A stretch of DNA of 18,141 nucleotides from an uncultured Eubacteriales bacterium (GTDB taxonomy: Bacteria; Bacillota_A; Clostridia; Christensenellales; Aristaeellaceae). The notes beneath the pieces were generated by a model. It ran no database searches. It worked only from the letters and a program-made list of their open reading frames with translations, and was not told the origin of the DNA. The stretch lies in contig CADBLV010000108.1 in assembly GCA_902795555.1 (NCBI GenBank), positions 1-18,141 on the forward strand, in the 5' to 3' direction. Made by a program: the position numbers and the translations under genes. Below are positions 7,602 through 15,287 of the stretch, piece after piece; position 1 is the first letter of the stretch, and each line of letters starts with the position of its first letter.

Positions 7602-8819
7602 ATGATCATGATGGATCTGCAGGATCTGCTGCGCATCATCCTGGGATCGTACCGCGTGCAGTATCTGCAGCTGCGGCCGGGCTGCACCTCCCCGGAAGCA
7701 TCGGCGCTGGATTTCCTGTTCCGGGATCAGCTGTATGAGGGCTTTGATTACGCGCCTTTCGCAGCGGAAATCATGGCTCTGGTTCCGGAGGAAGGCGTGA
7801 TTGACTATAAGGATGATTTCGGCCTGCATTATCTGGTGCTGCGCGGAAGAGGCGCGGAAGCCGGCAATTTCCTGTTTTTCGGGCCCTGGACCTACCGGGC
7901 CTACGGAGAGGCGGAGTTTCAGCGCCTGTCGGAGGCGCACGCGCTGGCCGATGAGGCCATGGAAGCGTTCCGATGGTATTTTAAGCGGATCCCGGTGATT
8001 CAGGACGGGGCGGGATGGCGGCTGCTTTTTTCCATGCTTCTTTCCCGCTATCTGGCCAATCCGGATCTGGAAATCCGCCGGGTTTCCCACGACCATCCGG
8101 AGGAGCTCCGCCAGAAACCGTCCATTGCCCTGTCCGCGATTCCCTATGCTTCGGTGGAGGCCCGTTACGGCATCGAGGACGCGCTGCTGGAGGCGATCCG
8201 ACGGGGGGATATCTCGGAAGCCCTTTACCAGCAGAACCTGTTTATGGGGTTCACGCTGGACAGCCGGGTCAGCGATCCCCTGCGGGACGCGAAGGATATG
8301 CTGATTGCCGTGAATACCCTGTTCCGCAAGGAAATCCAGCGCGCGGCGGTTCATCCCCTGTACAGCGACGGCCTCAGCGGCCAGTTTGTGACGGAGATTG
8401 AAAGCGCGGAGAACGAGGAGCAGCTGACCGCTCTGATTCCGAAGATGATCCGCCATTACTGCCTGGCCGTGCAGCAGCATTCCCTGGAGAAGTATTCCGG
8501 AACGGTTCGGGACTGCCTGAACTATATCGATTTCCACTATATGGAATCACTGAGCCTGGAAAGCCTGGCCTTCCGGTTTTCCGTGAATAAAAACTACCTT
8601 TCTTCCCGGTTTCACAGGGAAGTCGGCGTGACGGTCACGGATTATATCAACCAGCAGCGGGTGCGCCGTTCGGAACCGTTCCTGCGGAAAACGGATCTGC
8701 CGATGCAGCAGATTGCCGAAAAATGCGGATTCGCGGACGCGAATTATTTCACCCGCACCTTCCGCAAACTGAACGGCATGACGCCGAATGAATATCGCCG
8801 ATCCATGCGGCGCCGATGA
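7602..8819 (+). CDS. AraC/XylS-family transcriptional regulator
   Basis: This 405-residue protein has a C-terminal pair of helix-turn-helix motifs (about residues 308-405). They read LSLESLAFRFSVNKNYLS followed by a second unit IAEKCGFADANYFTRTFRK and the family's closing GMTPNEYR. The roughly 300-residue N-terminal part has no cupin or response-regulator motif that I recognise. It resembles the ligand-sensing halves of other clostridial AraC proteins, so the signal is unknown. The ATG at 7602 follows a G-rich site; ATGs at 7608 and 7611 are alternatives. The gene is divergent from the ABC operon and only 34 bp ahead of the sulfatase gene, so it is probably the first gene of the rightward operon and controls both arms. 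An activator role is most likely but is inferred from family and operator layout. Confidence 0.93.
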   Translation: MIMMDLQDLLRIILGSYRVQYLQLRPGCTSPEASALDFLFRDQLYEGFDYAPFAAEIMALVPEEGVIDYKDDFGLHYLVLRGRGAEAGNFLFFGPWTYRAYGEAEFQRLSEAHALADEAMEAFRWYFKRIPVIQDGAGWRLLFSMLLSRYLANPDLEIRRVSHDHPEELRQKPSIALSAIPYASVEARYGIEDALLEAIRRGDISEALYQQNLFMGFTLDSRVSDPLRDAKDMLIAVNTLFRKEIQRAAVHPLYSDGLSGQFVTEIESAENEEQLTALIPKMIRHYCLAVQQHSLEKYSGTVRDCLNYIDFHYMESLSLESLAFRFSVNKNYLSSRFHREVGVTVTDYINQQRVRRSEPFLRKTDLPMQQIAEKCGFADANYFTRTFRKLNGMTPNEYRRSMRRR

Positions 8820-8853
8820 AGACGCGGGATTGCGAAGAGGGAAAGGGGCGAAA

Positions 8854-10470
8854 ATGTCCATGGACAGGAAACCGCATATCATCATTTTCAATCCGGACGA
8901 GATGCGATGGGACGCCATGGGGCACATGGGCAATCCCGCGGCGGTGACGCCGTTTCTGGATCGCTTTGCAGCCACGGAAGCGGTGTCCTTCTCCCGGGCT
9001 TACTGTCAGAACCCCGTTTGCGTGCCCAGCCGGTGCAGCTTTCTGACCGGACTGTATCCCCACGTGAGAGGTCACCGGACCATGAATTATCTGCTGCGTC
9101 CGGGGGAAACCACCCTCTTCCGGGAGCTGATGGACGCGGGATATTACGTATGGATGAACGACAGGAACGATCTGCTGGCCGGACAGATTCCCGGATGGTG
9201 CGAAAGCCACGCCACGGAGATTTATTACAGCGGGCAGGAGAAACCGGGCCCCGGACCGCTTCATCCGCCGGCGCCGGGGGGACCGGATCGCTATTCTCAT
9301 TTTGAGGGACAGCTGGGGGTGGACGAGCGGGGACTTTGCCGCAACAGCGACGACGAGGTCGTGGACGCGGCGATCCGGCGCATCCGGACCCGGCCGAAGG
9401 ATCAGCCCCTGTGCCTGTTCCTGGGGCTGTTCTATCCTCACCCGCCCTATCAGATTGAGGAGCCGTATTTTTCGGCCGTGGACCGGGGAAAGCTGCCTGA
9501 ACGCATCCGACCGGAGAACTGTTCCGGAAAGAGTGAAATCATGACAGCCATCCGGAAAAACGCGGGGCTGGACGGCTGGAATGAGGCGCAATGGGATGAG
9601 CTCCGGGCGGTGTATCTGGGCATGTGCGGAAAGATTGACGCTCAGTTTGCCCGGTTAGTCGCCGCACTGCGGGAGGAAGGCATCTATGACGATTCCGCCA
9701 TCTTTTTCCTCAGCGACCACGGGGATTTCACCGGGGATTACGGACTGCCGGAAAAAGCCCAGAACACCTTTGAGGACTGTTTGACCCGGGTGCCGCTGCT
9801 GGTGAAGCCGCCCAGGGGGATCCCGCTGGATCCGGGCATCAGCGGAGCGCTGACGGAGCTGGTGGATTTCCATGCCACCGTGCTGGATCTGGCCGGGGCG
9901 GAAAGCAGCCAGACTCATTTCGGCCGAAGCCTGCTGCCCGTGATCGCGAACCGGGAAACCGCAAACCGACCGTTTGTCTGCTGTGAGGGCGGACGGCTTC
10001 CCGGGGAGGTTCACTGCGACGAATATCACGGACCGGACGGCCGGGAAGCCAGCCCCCGGGATGTGTACTGGCCCAAGAAAAAAGCCCAGGCCGACGACAG
10101 AGCCCACAGCAAGGGGATCATGATCCGGGAGGAGCGATATAAGTATGTGAGCCGCCTGCTCGGACAGGATGAGCTGTATGATCTGAAGGAGGATCCCGGG
10201 GAAACCACCAATCTGATCGACCGGGAGGATCTGCGGGAGGTTGTGACGGAGCTGCGGTTCCGGCTGATGAAATGGCTGCAGGCCACGGATGATGTCGTGC
10301 CGCCGGATCACGACCGGCGTTTTACCCGGAAGATGCTGCTGGCCAAGGGTCGCGCCGTGGCCGGAGAAGGCCATGACGAGGCGATTCTGGCAAAGATCGA
10401 CGCCGGCGCGGAGATCGGCGAGGTGATGCGGTTCTGCGCTTCGCTTCGCGGCAGCGGAAACGGGGGATGA
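8854..10470 (+). CDS. Cys-type sulfatase (sulfatase family S1), cytoplasmic
   Basis: This 538-residue sulfatase would remove sulfate ester from a glycan or glycoside. The formylglycine motif is C56-V-P-S-R60, followed by CSFLTG, the signature of type I sulfatases. A Cys at the first position means that in anaerobes it is activated by a radical-SAM maturase, and one is encoded at 11767. Calcium-site candidates are D15 and E16 in NPDEMRWDAMG and D288-H289 in FLSDHGDFTGDYG. The C-terminus has the familiar MIREERYKYV and DELYDLKEDPGE text. There is no signal peptide, so action in the cytoplasm is predicted. The ATG at 8854 has AAAGGGG upstream; an earlier in-frame ATG at 8788 lies inside the regulator gene and is rejected. 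The next gene starts four bases after the stop. Substrate specificity is not readable. Confidence 0.94.
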   Translation: MSMDRKPHIIIFNPDEMRWDAMGHMGNPAAVTPFLDRFAATEAVSFSRAYCQNPVCVPSRCSFLTGLYPHVRGHRTMNYLLRPGETTLFRELMDAGYYVWMNDRNDLLAGQIPGWCESHATEIYYSGQEKPGPGPLHPPAPGGPDRYSHFEGQLGVDERGLCRNSDDEVVDAAIRRIRTRPKDQPLCLFLGLFYPHPPYQIEEPYFSAVDRGKLPERIRPENCSGKSEIMTAIRKNAGLDGWNEAQWDELRAVYLGMCGKIDAQFARLVAALREEGIYDDSAIFFLSDHGDFTGDYGLPEKAQNTFEDCLTRVPLLVKPPRGIPLDPGISGALTELVDFHATVLDLAGAESSQTHFGRSLLPVIANRETANRPFVCCEGGRLPGEVHCDEYHGPDGREASPRDVYWPKKKAQADDRAHSKGIMIREERYKYVSRLLGQDELYDLKEDPGETTNLIDREDLREVVTELRFRLMKWLQATDDVVPPDHDRRFTRKMLLAKGRAVAGEGHDEAILAKIDAGAEIGEVMRFCASLRGSGNGG

Positions 10471-10474
10471 TGAG

Positions 10475-11152
10475 ATGGACCGGGACGAAGATATGAGAAC
10501 CGGCGGAGGGACAGAGCTGACCGGGGAGGCGGAGGCCCTTCAGACGACAGAGCCGACCATGGGCCGGAAGCTCGCGGGGCTGTTTTTCAGCATGCTGTAT
10601 ATCAGCGCCTTCACCTTCGGGGGCGGGTTTGTCATCGTCACCTTCATGAAGCGCAAATTCGTGGATCAGCTTCACTGGATCGATGAGAAAGAAATGCTGG
10701 ATATGACCGCTCTGGCGCAATCCAGCCCCGGAGCGATCGCGGTGAACGCGGCCATCCTGGTAGGCTGGAAGGTGGCCGGCTTTCCGGGCATGATGGCCGC
10801 GGTGCTCGGGACGGTCATTCCGCCCATCGCGATTCTGTCGGTCATTTCCCTGTTTTACGAACGGTTTGCCGCCAACCGGTATGTGGCGCTGGTGCTGAAG
10901 GGAATGTCCTGCGGCGTGGCCGCGGTGATTCTGGATGTTTCCGTGGATCTGGGCCTGAAAGCGCTGAAGGAGAGGCGGGCGATGAACGCCGTCATCATGG
11001 CGGCGGCTTTCGCGGCGGTGTTTTTCCTGAACGTCAATGTGATCTGGATCATTCTCGCTGCCGCGGCCGTGGGAGCGGCGACCGCCTTCGCGGCCCGGAG
11101 AAGATCCGCGGTTTCCGGTTCATCTGACGGGGAAGGAGGCGCAGACGCATGA
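10475..11152 (+). CDS. half-size CHR (chromate-type) transporter, first subunit
   Basis: This 225-residue membrane protein contains one CHR (chromate_transp) domain. Family marks are the AFTFGGGFVIV segment, WIDEKEMLDMTALAQSSPGAIAVN and PGMMAAVLGTVIPP. Several hydrophobic helices follow, with a basic tail (AARRRSAVSG). About 30 hydrophilic residues precede the domain, so the true start could be the ATG at 10493 or, less likely, 10559; neither has a clear binding site. Half-size CHR proteins are known to work as pairs, and the partner overlaps by 4 bp (ATGA), implying translational coupling. Characterised members handle chromate, an analogue of sulfate. Position between a sulfatase and its maturase makes sulfate a reasonable guess here; that is inference. 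Confidence 0.9.
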   Translation: MDRDEDMRTGGGTELTGEAEALQTTEPTMGRKLAGLFFSMLYISAFTFGGGFVIVTFMKRKFVDQLHWIDEKEMLDMTALAQSSPGAIAVNAAILVGWKVAGFPGMMAAVLGTVIPPIAILSVISLFYERFAANRYVALVLKGMSCGVAAVILDVSVDLGLKALKERRAMNAVIMAAAFAAVFFLNVNVIWIILAAAAVGAATAFAARRRSAVSGSSDGEGGADA

Positions 11153-11715
11153 TCCTGCTGGAACTGTTCTGGAGTTTTCTGCAAATCGGCCTCTTCTCCG
11201 TCGGCGGAGGATATGTGGCCATTCCCCTGATTCAGAGCCAGACGGTGACGCTTCACGGCTGGCTGACCGAAAGCCAGTTTATGGATCTGGCGACCATCGC
11301 CGAAATGACGCCCGGACCGATCGGGATCAACGGCGCCACCTTTGTCGGGCTCAAGATTGCCGGGCTTCCGGGAGCGCTGGCGGCATCCTTCGGCTTTGTA
11401 GTTCCTTCTCTGATTCTGGTTTCCCTCCTGGCCGTGATCTATCGGAAATGGCGGGAGCTGCCGCTGCTGCAGGGGGCTCTGGCCGCGCTGCGCCCCGCGG
11501 TGGTGGCGCTGATCGGCGCGGCGGGGTTGAATATGTTCCTCCAGGTAGCATTCGGCGGGAGGAATCTGATTGCCCCGGAGAACATCCGGTGGGCCGGGCT
11601 GGGCCTCTTTGCCGCGGCTTTCATTGCCCTGCGACGATTCAGAACCAATCCCATTCTGACCATGCTGCTCTGCGGCGCGGGCGGGCTGATTCTGGGGCTG
11701 ATCGGGGTTTTTTGA
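11149..11715 (+). CDS. half-size CHR (chromate-type) transporter, second subunit
   Basis: This 188-residue membrane protein is the second half of the CHR pair. It shows the classical family text SVGGGYVAIPLIQ, WLTESQFMDLATIAEMTPGPIGINGATFVG and GALAASFGFVVPS. Helical segments continue to a very short C-terminus (LILGLIGVF). Its start codon overlaps the first subunit's stop in an ATGA arrangement, with GGAAGGAGG in the preceding gene as binding site. The two halves are expected to form a heterodimer of oppositely oriented subunits, as described for paired short CHR proteins. The pair as an oxyanion exporter or importer is established only at family level. Direction and substrate in this locus are not known. 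Confidence 0.93.
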   Translation: MILLELFWSFLQIGLFSVGGGYVAIPLIQSQTVTLHGWLTESQFMDLATIAEMTPGPIGINGATFVGLKIAGLPGALAASFGFVVPSLILVSLLAVIYRKWRELPLLQGALAALRPAVVALIGAAGLNMFLQVAFGGRNLIAPENIRWAGLGLFAAAFIALRRFRTNPILTMLLCGAGGLILGLIGVF

Positions 11716-11766
11716 GGCATTGTCCGGCGGAAGGAACGGCATCGATCCGACGCTTTGGAGGATGAC

Positions 11767-12924
11767 ATGGAGAAAGGGAAACCGCGAAATCTGACGCTGC
11801 TTGTGAAGCCGGCTTCCAGCCTGTGCAACATGCGATGCCGGTATTGCTTTTATGCGGACGAGGCGTCCAGGCGGAGTGGGACGCCGGGCGTGATGACGCC
11901 GGAAACGGCCCGCCGGCTGATTGACGCGGCCTTTGCGGCCGTCCGGGAAGGCGGGCAGGTGACCTTTGCGTTTCAGGGCGGGGAACCGACTCTTGCGGGG
12001 CCGGACTTCTTTGACGCCTTCTGCCGATATGCCCGGGAGCACAACACGAAAAATCTGACCCTCTCCTGGTCTGTTCAGACCAACGGGCTTCTGATCGATT
12101 CCTCCTGGGCGGCCTTTTTCCGGGAAGAGGGGTTTCTGGTCGGGGTTTCCCTGGACGGAACCGAAGCGCTGCATGATGCCTGCAGGCCGGACGCGGAAGG
12201 AAATCCGACCTGGAAACGGGCGGCCGCGGCGGCGGCGCTCCTGCGCAAAAACCGGGTGAATACGAATCTGCTCTGCGTCGTTACTTCCCGCTCTGCTGCC
12301 TGTTCCCGGAAGGTGTATCAGACGCTGAAAGCGACGGGGATTCCGTATCTGCAGTTCATTCCCTGCCTGGATCCGCTGCCGGGTTCGCCGGAGGCGCCTG
12401 CCGCTTCCCGGCTGACCGCGAAGGACTACGGATTTTTCCTCTGCCGCGTTTTTGATCTGTGGTGGGCGGACTGGGCGGGGGGACAGGCTGTGAACGTCCG
12501 GCAGTTTGAGGACTGGATTCGGGTTGCCGCGGGACTTCCGCCGGAGATGTGCGCTACCTGCGGGCTGTGCGGGGGATATCTCGTGGCGGAAGCGGACGGA
12601 AGTTTGTATCCCTGTGATTTTTATGCTCTGGATGAATGGCGTCTGGGCAGCCTGGAGGACGGTGAAGACAGCATCCTTTCAGCCCTGAGATCCCCCCGGA
12701 TGGCGGATTTCCGGCGGCGCAGCGATGAGAAGCCTTCCGCCTGCGGTCGCTGCCGGTTTTTCTCCCTCTGCAGGGGCGGGTGTCCGCGAAACCGGATTGA
12801 ACAGGACGGCCGGACAGTCAACGGACTGTGCGATGCCTTTCAGATGTTTTTTGACTACGCGGAGCCCCGGCTTCGCGAAGCGGTCCGCGCCGTACGCAGC
12901 CGGGCGGTTTCGCTTCACATTTAA
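11767..12924 (+). CDS. anaerobic sulfatase-maturating enzyme (radical SAM, SPASM domain)
   Basis: This 385-residue enzyme would oxidise the active-site Cys of the sulfatase at 8854 to formylglycine, using S-adenosylmethionine and three [4Fe-4S] clusters. The radical-SAM motif is C20-x3-C24-x2-C27 (CNMRCRYCFY), followed by FAFQGGEPTL, SVQTNG and VGVSLDG. The auxiliary-cluster Cys residues are C262, C268, C283, C326, C329, C335, C339 and C355. Their spacing closely follows the pattern I recall for the Clostridium perfringens enzyme. Asp284 next to C283 (PCDFY) matches its proposed catalytic Asp. The ATG at 11767 has GGAGG five bases upstream; an in-frame TTG four codons earlier is rejected. It follows the CHR pair after 51 bp and precedes the GH2 gene by 13 bp. 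A close match to the maturase family, with the substrate sulfatase in the same operon, makes this assignment strong. Confidence 0.95.
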   Translation: MEKGKPRNLTLLVKPASSLCNMRCRYCFYADEASRRSGTPGVMTPETARRLIDAAFAAVREGGQVTFAFQGGEPTLAGPDFFDAFCRYAREHNTKNLTLSWSVQTNGLLIDSSWAAFFREEGFLVGVSLDGTEALHDACRPDAEGNPTWKRAAAAAALLRKNRVNTNLLCVVTSRSAACSRKVYQTLKATGIPYLQFIPCLDPLPGSPEAPAASRLTAKDYGFFLCRVFDLWWADWAGGQAVNVRQFEDWIRVAAGLPPEMCATCGLCGGYLVAEADGSLYPCDFYALDEWRLGSLEDGEDSILSALRSPRMADFRRRSDEKPSACGRCRFFSLCRGGCPRNRIEQDGRTVNGLCDAFQMFFDYAEPRLREAVRAVRSRAVSLHI

Positions 12925-12937
12925 GGAGGAATTGCCG

Positions 12938-15202
12938 ATGAAAACCCTGCCCCTGAATGATGGATGGCACTTTCGCAAGCTTCCCGGCTATACGCTCTCA
13001 TCCCTTCCGGAAACTTCTCCGGACGCTTTGCAGGATCCTTTTCCGGATGTTCCGGCTGAGACCGTCTCCCTGCCGCACACCTGGTTTACCGAGGAGGATC
13101 CGTATCGCGGGCTCGCTCTTTATGAAAAGACCGTTCCGTGGGATCCGGCCCGGGATCAGGTCCTGCTGTCCTTCGAGGCGGCGGATCAACAGTGCCGGGT
13201 TTATGTGAACGGCATTTTCGCCGGGAGCCACCGGGGCGGCTATTCCCGTTTCCGGCTGCCTGTTCCGGCGGAGGCGACGGCGGCGAAGGACGGAGCAGTG
13301 CTCCTCCGGATTCAGGTGTTCACGGAAAACCGGGAAAACGAGGACATTGCTCCTTCCTTCGGGGATTTCACAGTGTTCGGCGGGCTGTATCGCGGCGCGG
13401 AGCTGCTGATCGTGGGGGAGAATCGCTTTGATCGCTGCTATTACGGCACGGAAGGGCTGATTGTCCGCACCTGCCTGGATGACAGGGGGCGGGGTCTGCT
13501 GACCGCTGAACCGCATACGGTCTGCGCTGCCCCGAACGCCCGGATTCGGTACACCCTCTCGGATCCTCAGGGCCATCCCGTTCTGACCGGGGAAGGCGGG
13601 CCGGAGGAAACGGTTCCCTTTGCCGTGGATGCGCCGCAGCTGTGGGACGGACCCGGAAACGCCCGCTTCTACACTCTTTCCGCTGTCCTGATGACGGGAA
13701 AGCCCGGAGAGGAAACTCAGGCAGACGAGGTGAGAATCCGCACCGGATTCCGACGGGTGGAGATCAGCGGAGAAGCGGGGCTGCGCCTGAACGGTCGGCC
13801 GGTTTTCCTTCGGGGCGTGGCGAAGCATCAGGACCGGGCCGGGAAGTATGCCGCTGTGTCTCCGGAGGACATCCGGGAAGATTTTGATATCATCCGTGAG
13901 ATCGGCGCCAATGCCGTCCGGCTTTCCCATTATCAGCACCCCCAGGCGGCCTATGACTGCTGCGATGAGCTGGGACTGCTTGCCTGGGCGGAAATCCCCA
14001 TGCTGAAAATGACCGAAAACCCGGAGCTGCTGGAAAACACGCGGGAGCAGCTGACCGAGCTGATCCTTCAGAATATTCATCATCCCGCTGTTTTCTGCTG
14101 GGGGATTCAGAACGAGATCGCCATGTTCCGGGACGCGCCTTTCATGCATGAGCAGTGCCGGCTTCTCCATGCGTTGGTGAAGCAGCTGGATCCGAACCGA
14201 TTTTCCGCCTGTGCGAATCTCTATCCGCTGAAACCTTCCAGTAAGCTGAACGAAATCACGGATCTGGTGGGGTATAATATCTATTTCGGCTGGTATTACG
14301 GCAGCCCGGAGGGATACGGCCCGTATCTGGACCGCTTCCATCAGGCCCGGCCTCATCTTCCCCTGGGCATCAGCGAATACGGGGTGGACGCCAATCTGAT
14401 GCTGCATGCCGAAAACCCGAAATGCAAGGATTATTCCGAGGAGTATCAGGCGCTGTGGCATGAAACGGTCTATCCGCAGATTGAAAGCCGTCCCTGGCTG
14501 TGGGGCAGCTTCATCTGGAATATGTTCGATTTCTCCAGCGTCCGCCGGAATGAGGGCGGTCAGCGCTTCATCAACGCGAAGGGCCTGGTGTCCCACGACC
14601 GGAAGATCCGCAAGGATGCCTTCTATTATTATAAGGCCCGATGGACCGAAACGCCCTTCCTCCATCTGTGCGGCCGGCGATTTGAAAAACACGCCGCGGC
14701 GTGGGTGGATGTCAAATTCTATACGAACCTGCCGACGGTCAGCCTGACTGTCAACGGGCGGGCCTTCGGGTTCGTGCAAACCGTCAACGGAACGGCGCTC
14801 TTCCGCGATATTCCCCTGCGGATGGGCGAAAACCGCGTGGAGGCGTTCGCCCGCACCTGCCGGGACAGCTGCGTCTGGATCCGTGTGTCCGAGCCCGAAC
14901 CTTCCTACGCGCTTCCGGAGGCGGAAAGCAGCGGCCCGGTGCGCAACTGGTTTCTGTCGGAGAATGAGAATCGCCGGGAGGGATTTTTCTCCATCGAGGA
15001 TACCGCCAATGATCTGCTGGAAAGCCCGGCTTCCCGGCGCGTGCTGGAGGCGTATATTCCCACGCTTGTACGGATCATGACCGAAAAGAACGTGATCCCC
15101 CTGGGCCTGACCCTCAAATCCATCCTGAATCACGACCCCGATGAATCCCTCGATGTGAAGGCGCTGAACCGGGAATTGAATCAGATTCCCAACGATCTGT
15201 GA
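12938..15202 (+). CDS. glycoside hydrolase family 2 enzyme, beta-galactosidase-like
   Basis: This 754-residue retaining glycosidase has the GH2 order. The N-terminal jelly-roll domain includes DGWHFRKL, LPHTW and AADQQCRVYVNG; an immunoglobulin-like middle follows, then a TIM barrel starting near LNGRPVFLRGVAKHQDR. The acid/base is N392-E393 in CWGIQNEI. The nucleophile is E480 in GISEYG. SFIWNMFDFSS and FYYYKARW are also family text. The KHQDR sequence is common in GH2 galactosidase-like proteins, but beta-glucuronidase or another activity is possible. Beyond about residue 650 an extra Ig-like domain is followed by a helical tail without a recognised function. There is no signal peptide, so it is probably cytoplasmic. 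The ATG at 12938 has a perfect AAGGAGGA. It would remove a beta-linked sugar before or after desulfation of the same oligosaccharide. Confidence 0.93.
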   Translation: MKTLPLNDGWHFRKLPGYTLSSLPETSPDALQDPFPDVPAETVSLPHTWFTEEDPYRGLALYEKTVPWDPARDQVLLSFEAADQQCRVYVNGIFAGSHRGGYSRFRLPVPAEATAAKDGAVLLRIQVFTENRENEDIAPSFGDFTVFGGLYRGAELLIVGENRFDRCYYGTEGLIVRTCLDDRGRGLLTAEPHTVCAAPNARIRYTLSDPQGHPVLTGEGGPEETVPFAVDAPQLWDGPGNARFYTLSAVLMTGKPGEETQADEVRIRTGFRRVEISGEAGLRLNGRPVFLRGVAKHQDRAGKYAAVSPEDIREDFDIIREIGANAVRLSHYQHPQAAYDCCDELGLLAWAEIPMLKMTENPELLENTREQLTELILQNIHHPAVFCWGIQNEIAMFRDAPFMHEQCRLLHALVKQLDPNRFSACANLYPLKPSSKLNEITDLVGYNIYFGWYYGSPEGYGPYLDRFHQARPHLPLGISEYGVDANLMLHAENPKCKDYSEEYQALWHETVYPQIESRPWLWGSFIWNMFDFSSVRRNEGGQRFINAKGLVSHDRKIRKDAFYYYKARWTETPFLHLCGRRFEKHAAAWVDVKFYTNLPTVSLTVNGRAFGFVQTVNGTALFRDIPLRMGENRVEAFARTCRDSCVWIRVSEPEPSYALPEAESSGPVRNWFLSENENRREGFFSIEDTANDLLESPASRRVLEAYIPTLVRIMTEKNVIPLGLTLKSILNHDPDESLDVKALNRELNQIPNDL

Positions 15203-15223
15203 GCCGGACGGCCTGTGCGGCTC
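15201..15223 (+). other. hairpin at the 3' end of the GH2 gene
   Basis: GAGCCG (15201-15206) pairs with CGGCTC (15218-15223) around an 11-base loop; the stem overlaps the GH2 stop codon. No T-tract follows, so it is not a standard terminator. The 85-bp gap to the next gene otherwise holds only that gene's AAGGAGG site. Read-through into 15288 is expected. Confidence 0.35.
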
Positions 15224-15287
15224 TGTATCCAGACGGGTTTCCGACACAAAACACGATCCAACCTGCGATTGAAGGAGGAATTGTATC

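Noticed and set aside
6124..7605. Plus-strand open frame opposite the ABC ATPase
   Set aside because: It overlaps canonical Walker and signature motifs on the other strand and runs through the promoter region into the regulator start.
10855..12174. Minus-strand open frame of 439 codons opposite the CHR and maturase genes
   Set aside because: It crosses two real plus-strand gene boundaries and has a composition typical of an antisense shadow.
15201..15223. Terminator between the GH2 and nucleoside-hydrolase-like genes
   Set aside because: The stem has no T-tract and an 11-base loop, so it is kept only as a hairpin.
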